From Pagrus major (lineage: Eukaryota; Chordata; Actinopteri; Spariformes; Sparidae): 64,000 nucleotides of DNA. This document shows, one piece after another, positions 1 to 12,659 of the stretch. Where the stretch lies: assembly GCF_040436345.1 (NCBI RefSeq), contig NC_133220.1, positions 9,562,664 to 9,626,663 of the forward strand. Direction: 5' to 3'. Both the position numbers and the translations under genes were made by a program. Under the pieces are notes generated by a model, which saw nothing but the letters and a program-made list of their open reading frames with translations, made no database searches and was not told where the DNA came from. The stretch's first letter is position 1. Each line of letters starts with the position of its first letter.

Positions 1-71
1 CACCTCCCATCTCTACATGCATTGTATAAGAACCAGGTGATTTATGTGTCTGTATTCTGCTGCCTCCACAG

Positions 72-2793
72 GAGTACGAAGAGAGGCTGGCCAAGTTGCA
101 GGCTGAGTACAATGCAGAGCAGGAGTCCAAAGCAAAGCTGCAGGAGGACATTGCTGCCCTGCGATCCTCCTATGAATCCAAGCTGTCTAATCTGGAGAAG
201 GCTCGATCCAGCAGGGGGAGCTCTGTCCCAAAGAATGGCAACAGAAAATCATCTGCACAAAACAAAGAGACATGTAAGTGGAATATAAGGTGAATCTGGA
301 GCTCATCATTCTGTCAAAAAACAAAAAAACCATGTGAAACTTGTGAATCACATAAACTTTTATCAAGAGTTCTTGTAATTCAACCCCTGTGCATCCCCTG
401 TATACTGACACTGCTTGTCTTGCTTCTCAGCACCGGTGAGCTCCAGCTGTATGACACAGGTCGCTGAGGAAGAGCTCCACCACAACACTGATCCCATGTG
501 CCACAGTGGAGACACCTCCCTGACTGAGGTACTGTTCACTCACATCTGTCGCCATCAACCACAGAACATGTTATATTTGCTGGAGTGAAGGATTATTATT
601 GGGTTTTATCTCCTCATGTTGGTGAACCAGCCTGCAGTACCTTGTGCAGCAGCCGGTGACCAAAAAGATCCAGACGGAGGCGGGCTCATAGACTCACCTG
701 ATATCAACTCTGCAGAGTCTCTGGACCAGCAACATGTCTTGGAAAGGTGTGTGGGAAGTCCCAAGTCCCTGGAAGCCCTGAGATCCTGAATTGATTTGGA
801 AAAGACATCATTTACACTCTTTTAAAGCTAAAATCTTCACTGGAGCTGCTAAGATAAAACTGCGCACTCCTTCTGAATCGGGTTCACAGGCTGGACCACG
901 CATCTGAAGTTTAAATACTGTCTTTTAAAATCTATTTGGGATCTTTGGGCTTCTGGAGCCTTGAATTAGGAGCAATTTTAGTTTTTTTTGGGGTTGTCTT
1001 TTTCAGAAGTCCCCTACTACTTTAGTTGTTCGGGAGTATGTATAACAGTTTAAAGGTGCAATATGTAAGAATTTTAATAACTTAATAAATAAGGCTGATA
1101 CTTTTCTACTAGATTTTAAGATATTTATATCAGTTTCAGCCTCAAAAACCCAGTAATAGTTGTGTTATTGCTGACATCATCCCATAGTATCGCTAATCTG
1201 ATGATATAACCATGACAACATTAGTTTTCAGTAGGCAGCTCAAGTGCCTTTTGTCTGCAGACTGCAGCAGCTGGAGCAGGAGGTGGTGGGAGGAGAGCAG
1301 GCCAGGAACAAAGAGTTACAGCAGAGACACCGGCAGAGGAAGAACCTCGCCGACCAGAGAAAAGTCCATCTTATCCGCGCTCTGTCAGAGAACGGCGAGG
1401 ACAGCGAAAATGTGCTGTTGAACGTCTACAACTCCATCCAGGAAGAGGTCCATGCCAAAAACCAAATACTGGTCAAGGTCCAGGGAAAGGTAGGTCAAAG
1501 TGTTGTGTTATGATGCATATTCAACAACGGGGTTCAGGGAGTGCAGTATAAGATACAACAGAAATTGCTGCAGGATACTGTGAAATCAAAATTGTAGGCT
1601 GTCTAAGCTTTCAGCACTGAAGTATCCCCTCCGCCATCCAACCGTTAAACCTCATCCACCTGTTGTGACAGCTGAAAGCAGCCAGACTGGAGATCCGTGA
1701 CCTGCAGGCAGAGTTCGAGGTGGAGAGGAATGACTACCTGGCAACCATCCGGCGTCTGGAGAGGGAGGGTCAGTTGCTGCACAGCCTGCTGGAGCGCATG
1801 GTGCCCCTGGTGCGCCGGGACTGCAACTACAGCAACCTGGACCGCCTGAAGAAAGAGGCAGTGTGGGACGAAGACGGCGCCACCTGGAGGCTGCCCGATG
1901 TGATGGTGCAGAAAACGACACTGCCTTCAGGTCAAATAGAAAATAGAGTTACAATCAAAGCAGTTTATAGCAATGATGTAGCTTGTCTTTAAATATTATC
2001 TCGCCGTCTTTCTCTCTCACAGCGGTGGCTCCAAAGCTTTCAGCTCGCAGAGGTTCCACCGCTGATGCTGGTGAACCATCCATGGTGTGTTTTATGAATC
2101 ATCCATGCATCATCTTTTCTCACAAACACTGAAACACCGTCACACAGCCTCACTCCTCTGTGTTTTTTGCAGGTGGAGGAGGACAGGTACAAGGAAATGC
2201 TGGACCGCAGTGACAGCGAGAACATCGCCAACAGCTACTTCAAATCGAAGAGGGCGAGCCAGCTGCTGGGACGTGACGCCACCAAGGGACACAGTAAGAC
2301 CTGCACACGTGCTTTTTAAATAACTCCTTGTATACAACTACCTTGTTTACCATAAAAACATTTACATTTACAGTTACATAGCCTTACAAACTGATGGCAA
2401 GGATGTCATTACCTTATATACTGAGGTGTCTTTGGTGATGAGGTAGGTGGCTTTGATGAAGGAGCAAATAATCAAACCAAGTTCATATTAAAAAAATGGT
2501 ACAAATGCAATTTAAATTAAAAGTAAAAATTCTGACGGCTACGGCTGAGTCGACTTCCCGCAGCCGTCACAATGTCACACCTGCTTTGACCCACCTGACG
2601 GAGCTCTCCTCCTGCAGCCGTCCGCTCTCCTCCCCCGGTGAACGGGCCGGCTCACCTCACAGTGAGCGCTTCCGCCATGAACCCGCCCGTCAGCTCTCGG
2701 CCCTTCCGCCTGGAGTCGTTGGATGTCCCTGTGTCCAACGGTAAGGTGAAGCGCAGGAAGAGCAAATCCCAGAACCATACCGAGGGGATTTGA
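72..2793 (+). CDS. kif17: Kinesin family member 17 (kif17), 3' part: stalk and tail
   Basis: C-terminal 420 codons of the homodimeric kinesin-2 motor KIF17, which carries cargo along dendritic and ciliary microtubules. Coding exons, all GT-AG and in continuous frame: 72-273, 431-528, 631-746, 1261-1489, 1672-1930, 2023-2084, 2173-2293, 2618-2793 (stop TGA 2791-2793). The first exon is an E/K/A-rich coiled coil. Exons four and five match the conserved stalk of human KIF17 (LLNVYNSIQEEV, DYLATIRRLERE, RRDCNYSNL). Exon seven carries EEDRYKEMLDRSDSENIA, and the last exon PFRLESLD followed by the basic KVKRRKSKS. Human KIF17 has a comparable basic tail that acts as an NLS-like ciliary targeting signal. 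The protein ends in E-G-I where human ends in E-P-L, so an acidic-x-hydrophobic terminus is kept. The third exon here (631-746) is the least conserved. The motor domain must lie left of the window. Confidence 0.93.
1050..1200 (+). mobile_element. Partial MITE (GGTGCAATATGTAAGAA family) in a kif17 intron
   Basis: The left terminal motif TTTAAAGGTGCAATATGTAA starts at 1050 within the intron 747-1260. The matching right terminus is not obvious before the next exon, so this looks like a truncated or diverged copy. The right limit given is approximate. Confidence 0.5.
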
Positions 2794-3165
2794 AAAGACT
2801 GTGAATCACTGACATACAGTTTGTCTGTAACTTGGAATGTATACACTGTGATCCATCACATACAGTATAAAGTAAATGATGAAAAACGATTTTTTGATAA
2901 CCACTGCTGACCAGAAATGTATAGTTGTAACTTGAACGCTTGCTCTGAAAAGATAATGCTACCTACAGTATGATACTACCCTTGAATTCTTGCACTGTAC
3001 CTAAAAACTTGTGCACTGTGAGACTCCAGCTTCTCTAATATCTAACCTCTCATGTGTTTTCATGCTGCTGCCTGTAAACCTGAAGTTTAACCTGTTCCTG
3101 TTCTAACATTTAAAACTTTCTGTTGCTGCTGAATGGATCAAATAAAAATAATAAATACACTTCAT
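2794..3165 (+). terminator. kif17 3' UTR and polyadenylation signal
   Basis: Noncoding sequence after the kif17 stop. A canonical AATAAA at 3141-3146 is followed by overlapping AATAAT/ATAAAT, so cleavage is expected about 10-30 nt later. No coding sequence is seen here. Confidence 0.55.
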
Positions 3166-4699
3166 GGCTACTGTCAGCTACTTTAAAACATCCATTTAAA
3201 CTTGGCTTATGTGGAGTTTTATGAACAGTAATAAGGAATAGGATCTCAAGTCACCAACACGTCAGACCAGTTTGTCGTGTTATACAAAATTGATGCCTCA
3301 AATGCGGGTCAGGGGAGCTGTTGTCAAGTCAGCAGTGACAGGTATCTCATGTTACCTCTGACCTCGGGGGTCAGCAGTGTGGATTTTTGTGTGACTTTAC
3401 AGAAAACTAATAAAGATAGGAGAACCCTGAGAATCTGTGGTTCATGAACGTGTAGTTTGATTGCATAGAATTATAATAAATCCTATGATGTGGTCCATAT
3501 CTCTAGTATAGGAGCTCCAACAGAAGCACAAAATGTTGCTGCATTTGTATCTCCGTAATAACCTCAATCCTTTCTGCAGCTCGCTCTTCTGCCTGTGTAT
3601 CATATGTCTAACTTTGGCTCTGGCCTGATTTCTTCACCCATTGTTTAATATTACTTGACCGGCAGAGAGCCGTGTCAGTTTCAAAATTTGACACCCTTTA
3701 TTCGTCCTGCGCGCAGTCATACTAGACACAGATACTGGCCCATTAGACGAGCCCCTTCGCCTTGCTGAGAGATAACGCAATAGAGGGAAACTGTAATCAT
3801 TTCTTACACACTCATTCAATAGCTTCAAGACTGTTGCATAACAAAAGCCGAGCCATTCTCATAAGTCAGTGGCTAGAATTAGTTGCTTACTTGCGAGGGA
3901 TATTGAGACAACAGAGAGAAAGGGAAAGACCGATCCGCTAAGTTCACGCTGAGGTGGGGCTCAAGATAATCGGATAATGGAAGAACAGCTGAGCGGGCTT
4001 TCTCGTTGCTCGAGTGGCGTGTAAGACGAGTAGTATGACTGATAGTCTATTCTGTGAGTGGAGTGTTGGATGGAGCCGGTCTACAGGGAGGAAGCTTTGA
4101 CTGAAGTACCTCACTTCTTTCAGCTCAGCATGAAAAGGCAAACCGTTTACATGGAGTTGTAACTGTTTCAGAAACTGAGCGTCTTAATTTAAAAATGGTG
4201 GCTCTGTTTAAGACTTCACTACGGAAAGATAAACTGATGTAAGCTCTAATAATGTATTTAAAGGTTTGAGGAAAAATATAACAAAATGCAATATGTCAGA
4301 TGTGAACGTCTTTATTTTCACAGAAACGGGGAAGAGTGGGTAAAAATAGTCACATTATCATTTTCTTTCATTCTGTATGAACATCTCCAGTTTTTAGACA
4401 ATGAAGGCAGTCACATAGACATTTGTCAAACATTTTCAAAACCACCTGAACTACATGTGCTGTATAAAATAGTAGAAACAAATCGGTGAGCTAACGAAAC
4501 ATCAGATCTCAATAATCATGTGCGTTAACTTTTTATATTAAGATCCTTGTAGTAAGAATTACTTAAAAGGTGATCAGGCCCTTTTAAGTCCTCGGACTTA
4601 AAGCATTAATAATAACATCATAAACACATTGTTAGGTAATAAACAATCGTAAGCCCTCATCAAAACATAAAAAAACAGTTTATAGAATGCTTAAAAACA

Positions 4700-4969
4700 T
4701 TAAAGGTGCAATATGTAAGAATTTTAGTTTATGTTTAAAAATTTAAATTAAGAAACAGAATATGAAGACAGAAGAAGACAAACCATTAAGCCCCCCGGTG
4801 CTCCAAGCTCCTAGCCCCCACAGAGTCTGCTAATACGACCGCTAGCTGCACAGTTAACTGAGCTGACAAGCTAACAGCAGCTACAGTTAGCAGTAGTTAG
4901 CAGCCATGTTTGGAGTTTTTTGGAGTATGAATTCGACAGATGGCCAATTCTTACATACTGCACCTTTAA
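4700..4969. mobile_element. MITE with TTAAAGGTGCA termini
   Basis: Complete nonautonomous element of about 270 bp. The left end TTAAAGGTGCAATATGTAAG is mirrored by CTTACATACTGCACCTTTAA at the right end. The termini start and end in TTAA, so a TTAA target duplication is possible, but no transposase is present to assign the superfamily. Related copies lie at 5031-5327, 12233-12615 and 31787-32054. Confidence 0.75.
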
Positions 4970-5030
4970 TAAAAACCGTATGAGTTTCTTATCATTGTTT
5001 ATAATATCATTACACACATGTTTATTGAGT

Positions 5031-5327
5031 TTAACGGTGCAATATGTAAGAACTGGCCATCTGTTCACTGCTTACGGTTGCTAACTATAGCTTCTGTCAG
5101 CTAGTTAGCTCAGGCAGCCGTTGAGCTAGCAGTCTGGACTGGGAGTTGGGAGAACAGGAGGGGTGTTTTAGACTGGGACCTGTTGGGGCTAGCTGGTTAG
5201 CATGCTAACTTCAGTACATCTTTCATCAAATTTTCGGACAACACCAGAACTGTTATTAACATTGTGTTGATAACTTTGGTTAATTTTGAATGTTTTTAAC
5301 TGAAATTCTTACTTATTGTACCTTCAA
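5031..5327. mobile_element. MITE, second copy, adjacent to the first
   Basis: Starts TTAACGGTGCAATATGTAAG and ends near TTGTACCTTCAA, so the termini are more diverged than in the copy 60 bp to its left. The interior contains the GCTAGCTGGTTAGCATGCTAAC sub-motif common to this family. Confidence 0.7.
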
Positions 5328-5939
5328 CTAACTTAATTATGTCACTGTAAATACTGATTGATGCATACTTTATTACACATTTATTAACAGTTAACTATGT
5401 TTGTGCAGCTGCCGGATCTAAAGCAAGAACAATGCCTTAATGAATCCTTAATTAGGCTTATATATGTTATATAAATGTCATCTGACAATAAACATGTTTA
5501 TTATGCTATTATTAACACTCAAATAGTCTCATTAATGTTAATAAGCATTTTATAAGGATGTATTATGGCCATATTACCAATGCATATTACAAGAACCACA
5601 ATATAAAGTGTTACCTAATGTACTGCTGGTAGCTACTAAAGATTAGAAAACACTGAAAAATCACCCCAAAACACTTTCAGAATTTTGTTTTACAATAATT
5701 GTGAGCTGCATAAACTGATTGCTCCAAGGACTGTACTCAACAATCCACTTACAGGCACATCCGTGAATTATGAAATGATCAGCAACGTCAAAACTCTGCT
5801 GATTTGGGTCGATGTTTCCTTTAAGTAGGAGTACAGTGGAGCAGCGTGTTCTGCACAGTATAATGAGGAAGGAACAAGACTAGTAGAAAACCAGAGTACG
5901 GCTTGTTTTGTGCACACTGAGGCTTCGTACTTATTATAT

Positions 5940-6355
5940 TGATGTTTTAAGTGCTTCTTTATTTCATATGAAACTCTTGGGCTGACCTCATGTCCTATCA
6001 AGTCATATCTGACTGTAATTTATTCGAGCAAACAGAGATTCTGATTAGATTTCATATAATTACCATACAATAGAGCCTCAGGGGTTTGTAAGGTGCATTT
6101 TCAGATACTCGTGAAACCTACAGAAGAACAATAGATGAAGAAAAACTGCCCTCATGTAAGTAAGTAACTGCGACCTACATTAAAAGTGCTGGAATAGCCC
6201 TTCTTCTGTTTTCTTCTTCCTCCTCTGCTTGTGTTTGCCAAAGTGCCGAGTGCCAAGTCCCCGCTTAATGCTCTAACTCTCTTTAAGCTGATGGTACACT
6301 TGAACTCTTTCCGAGCTCTGCATTCACGCAGCCAGACTTCTGCTGTTCATCTGTT
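5940..6355 (-). terminator. sarg 3' UTR and polyadenylation signals
   Basis: On the minus strand two AATAAA hexamers (TTTATT on plus at about 6020 and 5958) follow the sarg stop codon by roughly 340 and 400 nt. They are the likely cleavage signals. Confidence 0.45.
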
Positions 6356-8125
6356 TCAGTCTTTGAGCAGTCCAAGCTTTCTGAGCGCTTCCTTTCGATC
6401 AGCTCCCATCCCGGGCACCACCATCACAGTGTATCCGACTGAGTTTGAGGATTTGTTGGGTGCAGGTTGAGCTGCAGTGGTGGTTTTCACTGGCTTGGAG
6501 GTTGTGATGTATCGCTGATCAGGACAGTTTCCACCGTTTATGTGGCTGTCCAGGGTAGCAGAGCGCTCCAGACCAGCTGGCTTCAACCCGTTGGATTGAG
6601 CGGGATGTGATACAGACACGGGGTGTTGGTCACGTCTGGAGTAGTGATGGAAACTGGCACTGCTCTGCAGAGGCTTGTTCTTGGGCTCTGAGGGCACTTG
6701 AGAATAGCAAAATGATGGGCTTCTTGATGGATTAGCATTCGATGGACCTCTTGTATATCTGTTTGGTGTTGGATCCAGAGAGGTGTGAGATTTAGGGGGA
6801 GCCAGTGGGGCGACTGTATCATTTTCTGGCTCTTGGTCTGTCAGAAGGCCCAGCTTCTGCAAAGCTTCCAGTCTAACAACCTTGGGATCTTTCGCATGAT
6901 TGACACTGTATGAAGAATCTGAGGTTATGGGTGCTTTGTTTTGTGTTTTCACAGATATGTTGGCAGGAATCCTTTTGGGTTTGGGGGCCACAGCTGGAGG
7001 AGCCTCTGAGTTGTATCTGTCAGATCTTGGCGGTTTGCCGAGGTTTGGCCCTTTCACTGCAACAGGAAGGTCCTTGTCTGAGTCTATAGTATGATCAATT
7101 TTGGGACATAGAGGCGTTTTCTTTGACGAGGCACTCCTCCGCAGGTGAACAAGTGCGTCATAGGATAGAGGTCCTCTAGGTACAGGACCTTCAGGTGACT
7201 TATTTGAGTAATCCCTGGGTTTGATGGGAGGAGGTATCACAACATTAACCTCTAAAGGTACTTGGGGAGGAGCCGGTTTCTGGTCGTGTTTGTGCCCCGG
7301 TGCTTGGCTCAAAGGAGTGAAGTGAGGCTGAGAGCTGAGGTTTTTGTCTGAAGGGACCCCTGGCTTAGCACTCGGTACAGAACAAGGAGAACCGTTTGCC
7401 ACAACAAAAGGTGTAGGAACCAGGTAGCTCTGCATAAGTTTGGTGTCAACATTTTCCTTCATGGGTTCCTTGGAGGCATGTTTCTTTGGACCTGAAAGAC
7501 AAACAAGCACATGTTCGTGACTAGAGATACAAAACAACTTTCTTTAAAGTCTTTCATTGACTACTTGCTAATTAGGCATCTGTTCACAGAGATTAACTCA
7601 CTGTTGAGCTTGCTTTTGCTCAGGGAGGCTGACAGGTCAGCCAGTTTGTTAGCAAGGTTGCCAGGGCAGGGCAGTTGGTCAGGTTCGTCATTGGACAGCC
7701 CACTGTCCTCCTCAGTGTCCAAAGACTCAATAGTCTCCTCCAGAAACATGAGACAGGCTTTCTCTTCAGCAGACAGGTGCTCCAGACTGTCATCACTCTG
7801 TAATACATAAAAGTAGGGCTTTCATTTTGACAAAACTTTCATAGTAAGATATTAAGTGACATAAACTCTTAGACATCAGTAGAACAATTGGCGTCACTTT
7901 TTAGATGGAAACATTTAAGCCTTACACCCATCCTTCAGCTCCTATGTCTCAACCAGCAGTTACCTAGATGGTTTTGTCTTGATGTTTCAAGAAAAATTAC
8001 TAAGATTTTTAGGAACTTACATAGCTAGAATTGGCACTGACAACGCTGTCACAGCTGCCAGCACTCTCCATGCCGGTCATCGCCTCCAATCCAATGCCAC
8101 CTGGCCAGGTATCGCTTTTGGGCAT
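6356..8125 (-). CDS. c1orf116: Specifically androgen-regulated gene protein homologue (SARG/C1orf116)
   Basis: Three coding exons on the minus strand: 8125-8021, 7797-7602 and 7491-6356, 1437 nt including the stop, giving 478 aa. The start MPKSDTWPG was chosen because it is the first ATG in frame with the conserved GSCDSVVSANSSYSDDSLEHLSAEEK segment (human: GSCDSMMSSTSTRSGSSDSS...LSTEEK). The hallmark FLEETIESLDTEEDSGLS (about 54-71) is nearly identical to human. Further matches are VIPPP (about 184), APKPKRIPANI (about 269-279) and the C-terminal EALRKLGLLKD. EALxKLGLL occurs twice, at about 309-317 and 468-476. The rest is Pro/Ser-rich and looks disordered, with no enzyme domain. The human gene responds to androgen and its molecular function is unknown. 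A noncoding first exon probably ends at 11753. Confidence 0.9.
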
Positions 8126-11100
8126 CTTTGGCGCGCTACTTTATCCGAGGTTAGTGTTAAAGATTGTTGTGTTTCACTCTGTGGAAAGAAGAATACATGT
8201 TGCGTTTGAATAACAGTTTAAATTGTTCATTAACAAGCTTGGCAGAGCAAAGTTATTCTTAAAAATAAAAGACAGCATTCATGGATTAGTTTGGTTGTTT
8301 CGAATATTCTAACCACATTATTAAAGCCATTTGTTTGCATTCTTCCTTGTACAGTACAGAATCTAAAGGACTGCATTGGGAATTGTCTTCAAAATACTTT
8401 CCTATAGACTCAATCGCCGTGATGTTGCGGTAACAACAGCAGTCACTTCTAGGTAGAAAACTGGAGGTTGATTTGCCTTGTGGAGATCTGCCAACTTGTT
8501 TATTTCTTTTAGACTTCCATTACAAAAATAAACAGATGTCCAACTAAAAAAAAGGCAACGTGTGAATTCTCACAGATTACAAACTGAAACTCTACAGGGC
8601 TCGACATGCACTTATTGATCAACAAAACTGTTTGAATAAAGAAGACATTCAGCATTTTTCTGACTGGACTGTGTGTAAAAGCATCAACCAAAATGAGAAC
8701 TTTAAGAACTTTAACCACATCTGATTAATTGACAATAGCTGTAAAGATATTTAAACTTTGGCTTGATCTTTAATTATATAATTAACAGATAAATGGCAGT
8801 ACAATGTGCACGGACTCTGAATAACAATATCTGGCTTCCAGTCAAGTTGTTTCCAGTGGAGGATGGAAAATGTTGTGTGTGTGAACTGTAATCAGCACCA
8901 CTTGGAACTGGACAGCTCCGGATCAGGCTGACCTGTGTTTACGATTAGCTCAGGGTTAAATGTAAAACAGTCAAACATGTAGGGCTAAACATAACCCTGA
9001 GTTATGTCAACCCAGGATTAAAATTAGACACGGGTTACTTTAACGTCATTAGCCTTTACTGTAAATAGGGCCTACACGGTGGTTGGATATTTTGATAGAG
9101 TTATAACATGTTGCACAATAATCCGTCTTTCGTAACACATTTATAATACTGCCGCATGACTTGGACAAGAGTACAGAACAGTAGACTTAATCATGCCATT
9201 AAAGAACCATAAATGGGTCCAATGGTTGGCACAGGATTATTACATGCAGATACTCAAGAAACTCAAAACTATTTCAAGGGAATTCAAAACTGTTATAAGT
9301 GATTGAAAAAAAAAAAGAAAAAAAAGATTGATTATCATCCCCAGGTTGTTAAATAACGACTGTCTCGGTCGGAGCTGACAACTCAATCGTCAGTTTTTGA
9401 CGACCTGTTGATAAGACTCAACAATCGTCTATCTTTCTCCAGATTTGCTTGCTGCACCTTGAAGTTACAAGTAAAAAATGTCTTTGCTCAAAGACAGTTT
9501 TAGAAAATTATTGTTATTGATGCAATGAATTGTTTGTGGTCAAACCCCTACACCAAACTTTTTATTGTTCTTCTAGGTCTGATTTTCTGATACTGTAGCT
9601 TTTGAGGGCAACTGTGTTTTGTACAGCTGATTTTCAAACTCATAAGATTTTTTAAAACAATTTGGGCAGAACAATAAGGGCTGCAAACCCCCGGACCTAA
9701 AAGCAAATTATGCTCAAAACTGCACCGCTGTAACGTACCTTTTGAGAAAGAGAAAGAGTAAAGGTGGCTAAATGTTTACCATGATGGATTTAATAAACTC
9801 TGAACACTTTGCTTGTGCATTTTCATTATTACTGACAAAGCTTTTTACTAGTGGCTGCCTTGAAATCCATCTAAAAATCCATCCATCTAACCTCTAACCC
9901 TACAGTATGCTTGGCAAATGGTTCATGATAATTTAAAGTACACATACTCTCTAGTTAATTGGCTAAAACGACCTCAGTGATCCTTAGAAGCTGCATGTGT
10001 TTAGATGGACATGTATGATTTGTCAGGATATTTTCTAGATTTCTAAATTGCTCACTGTCTCACACAGACCTGTCTGAATATCATCTCATCAACATACAAC
10101 CCTGTGGTGTGTTTTACACGAACAATGGCTTTCCGGTGAGAGGGAATGACAGGGTATCATAGCTTGGAGTGTGTTTCTGACAGATATCGAACTAGTCCTC
10201 TTACTGCATGTGACTCAGATTACAGCACACATGCCACTCCTAATCTTCCTCAACCGGATCAGTTTCAGAGGGAGTGCAGGGCAGCAGCAATGATCTCCTG
10301 GAAGCTATATGATATCCAGTTTGACCACGTTGTCTTACTGTAACAGTCTAGACTATTCATTTGGAGTGTATTAGTTTTAGCTGGTGAAAATTAAAGAAAA
10401 TGTAAAACGTCAGTGGCATGATTAGGGATTGGTCTCTGGAGGATGCTAAAATGTTGGCGCTATTCTGGCATTGTGACACACTTTAGATAAAATCATCTTC
10501 CTAGAAATTGTAGTAGTTGTCTAACATCAATTCAATACACTTTTAGAGGATAAATACTTTTAACTTTCCTATAGAAATTGTAGAAACAGAGTTAGAAGTT
10601 TAGTATAAAGGCACCTCTGTCTGATCCTAGTGAAAAGAAATTTACTTTTTGGATAAGTTTCACCACCCGAGAGGGAAGGACTGCTAGATAGGCCAAGAGA
10701 GGCACAAAAGCAGTCCTGTTCACTGTTCACTGTTCATGCTTTGCCATGTCATCTCATCCCTGTAAAATTTTAGAGCCCCCTATCACCATGCCATTATGTA
10801 AATACCCCCCATCTGTCCCGATGTATGCGGGTCAGGATATGAATCTGCGAAACAGTGGAAAGTCTGAGATAAAGTTTATTGTGTTTTCACCCGACACAAT
10901 CTGGGTTGATCGCATGCAAATAAGAAGAGGAGCTGCTGTTGCCTGGAGGCGACTGAAATAGAAAACACTTTGCAGAACATTTATCACAATGTTTTAAGTA
11001 TTATACACTTCTTGTGCTGTCAGGTGTGTAGTGTGACTTAGGATTTTTCCTTTGTCATAACAAAACATCAGTCGAATTACGCTGTGGTTAGTCACTAACC

Positions 11101-11752
11101 CTCACAGACCATTTCCAGTGAAAGCACATCTTAGGCACCGGTGAAAATAATCATTAACGTTATCACCATATAGATACACCTATCGACACAGGGGCAACAG
11201 ACACAAAAGACAGTATAATGCAGAGGTCGGGGCAATAAAACTAACTGCCATTTGACATTTCCCTGGAACAATAACCTCTGGTTCAGTAACACCAGTTTTG
11301 TTTTGATTGTGGCTATAAAAGAGCAACCAGCCAAGGTTTTATTACACTTAGCCTACTGCTTTTGTTTGAAGGGGATTATGCAACTGGGTTTAATAATCAC
11401 TGTTCATTTTTTTTCCCATGCTCTTTTTTTAATTCTCAGTACCTGGCCTTCAACCCTCTCTACCTCCAGGTAACATATAATAAAGATTACCTGCCCCCAA
11501 ATACAGTCTATACAAAATATATAGCCTATTAGGTATGCTTTAGACTTTTGCTACAGCTAAAGCCAGCCTGCAAAAATATACACAAGCTAGCTAAAAAAAA
11601 AAAATCTGCAAACACATTTAAATTTAAAATAAAATGACATCAGCTAGGCTATATTACACTACACATAAACAGAGAAGAAGTAGGAGGGTACCATCGTTTG
11701 GCAAAATAAGCTTTCATCAGTAAATAAAAATAGTTAAAACTTGACCACATAC
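8126..11752 (-). other. Long 5' intron of sarg
   Basis: Probable first intron between the noncoding exon (donor CAG|GTATGT at 11753/11752) and the region of the start-codon exon. It is A/T-rich with only short, unsupported open frames. No RNA gene or conserved coding segment was recognised. An A-rich tract lies at 9306-9328. Confidence 0.4.
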
Positions 11753-11930
11753 CTGTTTGAATCGTCGTACACTGATCAGTTATCCATCATGCGCCTCTCC
11801 TTCATGTGAAGACGCGGTGAGTGAAGTGACTGAGCGGCTCTGTGACACCTGCATGAAGGACTTTGTGCTCTAAGCCTTCAGCCAATCAGAGGGCAGCGCT
11901 CTCCTTAAGACGCACGAGCCCCGTTGTCAT
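11753..11930 (-). promoter_or_regulatory. Probable sarg first noncoding exon and promoter
   Basis: A strong minus-strand donor (TCAAACAG|GTATGTGG, exon end 11753) lies 3.6 kb upstream of the sarg start codon. Upstream, at about 11880, is a CCAAT-type box (AGCCAATCAGAG on plus, ATTGG on minus), with CpG-containing sequence at 11810-11925. A TSS between about 11800 and 11870 is inferred and not directly visible. Confidence 0.4.
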
Positions 11931-12089
11931 GGTACCTACAACTGTACAGTAATCTGCTGGTCAGTATCCGAGTATCACACTCCCTCTGCTCACAGGGACG
12001 TGTAACTAACACCTGCTGTAAGAGGAAGTGTAATCAGAGTACACGTTACTCTCGAGGAGGTAATTACTTCCACCCGAATGTGTCAGGCT

Positions 12090-12232
12090 TGAGTAAAAAA
12101 ATAAAGATGTTGTGTGGAAAATATTACTTTAGTAAAAAGTGAAAGTCACTCATATGAAGAGTACTCGAGTATATTTGAATGACAGATACTTTTACTTAAG
12201 TATCAAAAGTAACTTTCTGGTAATAATTGTAC
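12090..12232. repeat. Dispersed repeat with AAAGTA/CTCGAGTA motifs
   Basis: The segment with GTAAAAAGTGAAAGTCACTC, a CTCGAGTA motif and CTTTTACTTAAGTATCAAAAG belongs to a dispersed family. A second copy flanks the pentanucleotide array at 56075-56890. A MITE abuts it at 12233. Confidence 0.5.
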
Positions 12233-12615
12233 TTAAAGGTGCAATATGTAAGAAATTCCCACCCGTCAAATTCACTCTAGCTCGTTAGCTTAGTTAGCCA
12301 TGCAGCTAGCGGTCCATTCGTTCCTTTGAAAGCTGCTCGGTGGCATTTTATTTACTAGAGACTTTTCCGACTACCGAGCTGGCTAACTTGAAATGGGATC
12401 AAGTAATTGAATCTTGTGGCTCTTCTAGACTTTCCAAATTTTATCGGACCGACTGGCTCCAGTAATGACAGGGAAACAAGTCATTTCGCTGATATCTCTG
12501 CAACACAATACGTAGATGTAATAACATCAAAACTGTTATTTCTTCACATTATGTTGACAATTTTATTTAATTTTTGAGAATTCTCAACTACAATTCTTAC
12601 TAATTGCACCTTCAA
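12233..12615. mobile_element. MITE (GGTGCAATATGTAAGAA family)
   Basis: Left end TTAAAGGTGCAATATGTAAG, right end ACTAATTGCACCTTCAA. The interior has GCTAGCGG and GCTCGTTAGC motifs shared with the copies near 5 kb. It abuts the dispersed repeat to its left. Confidence 0.7.
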
Positions 12616-12659
12616 GTTGTTTAAAGCTGCTGGACTGCGGATATCTTACAAATCTGACA

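Larger units (their letters stand above)
3166..5999. other. Intergenic region between convergent kif17 and sarg
   Basis: No gene is recognised. It contains two complete GGTGCAATATGTAAGAA-type MITEs (4700-4969 and 5031-5327), described separately. The remainder is A/T-rich and carries only short open frames without splice or homology support. Confidence 0.6.
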
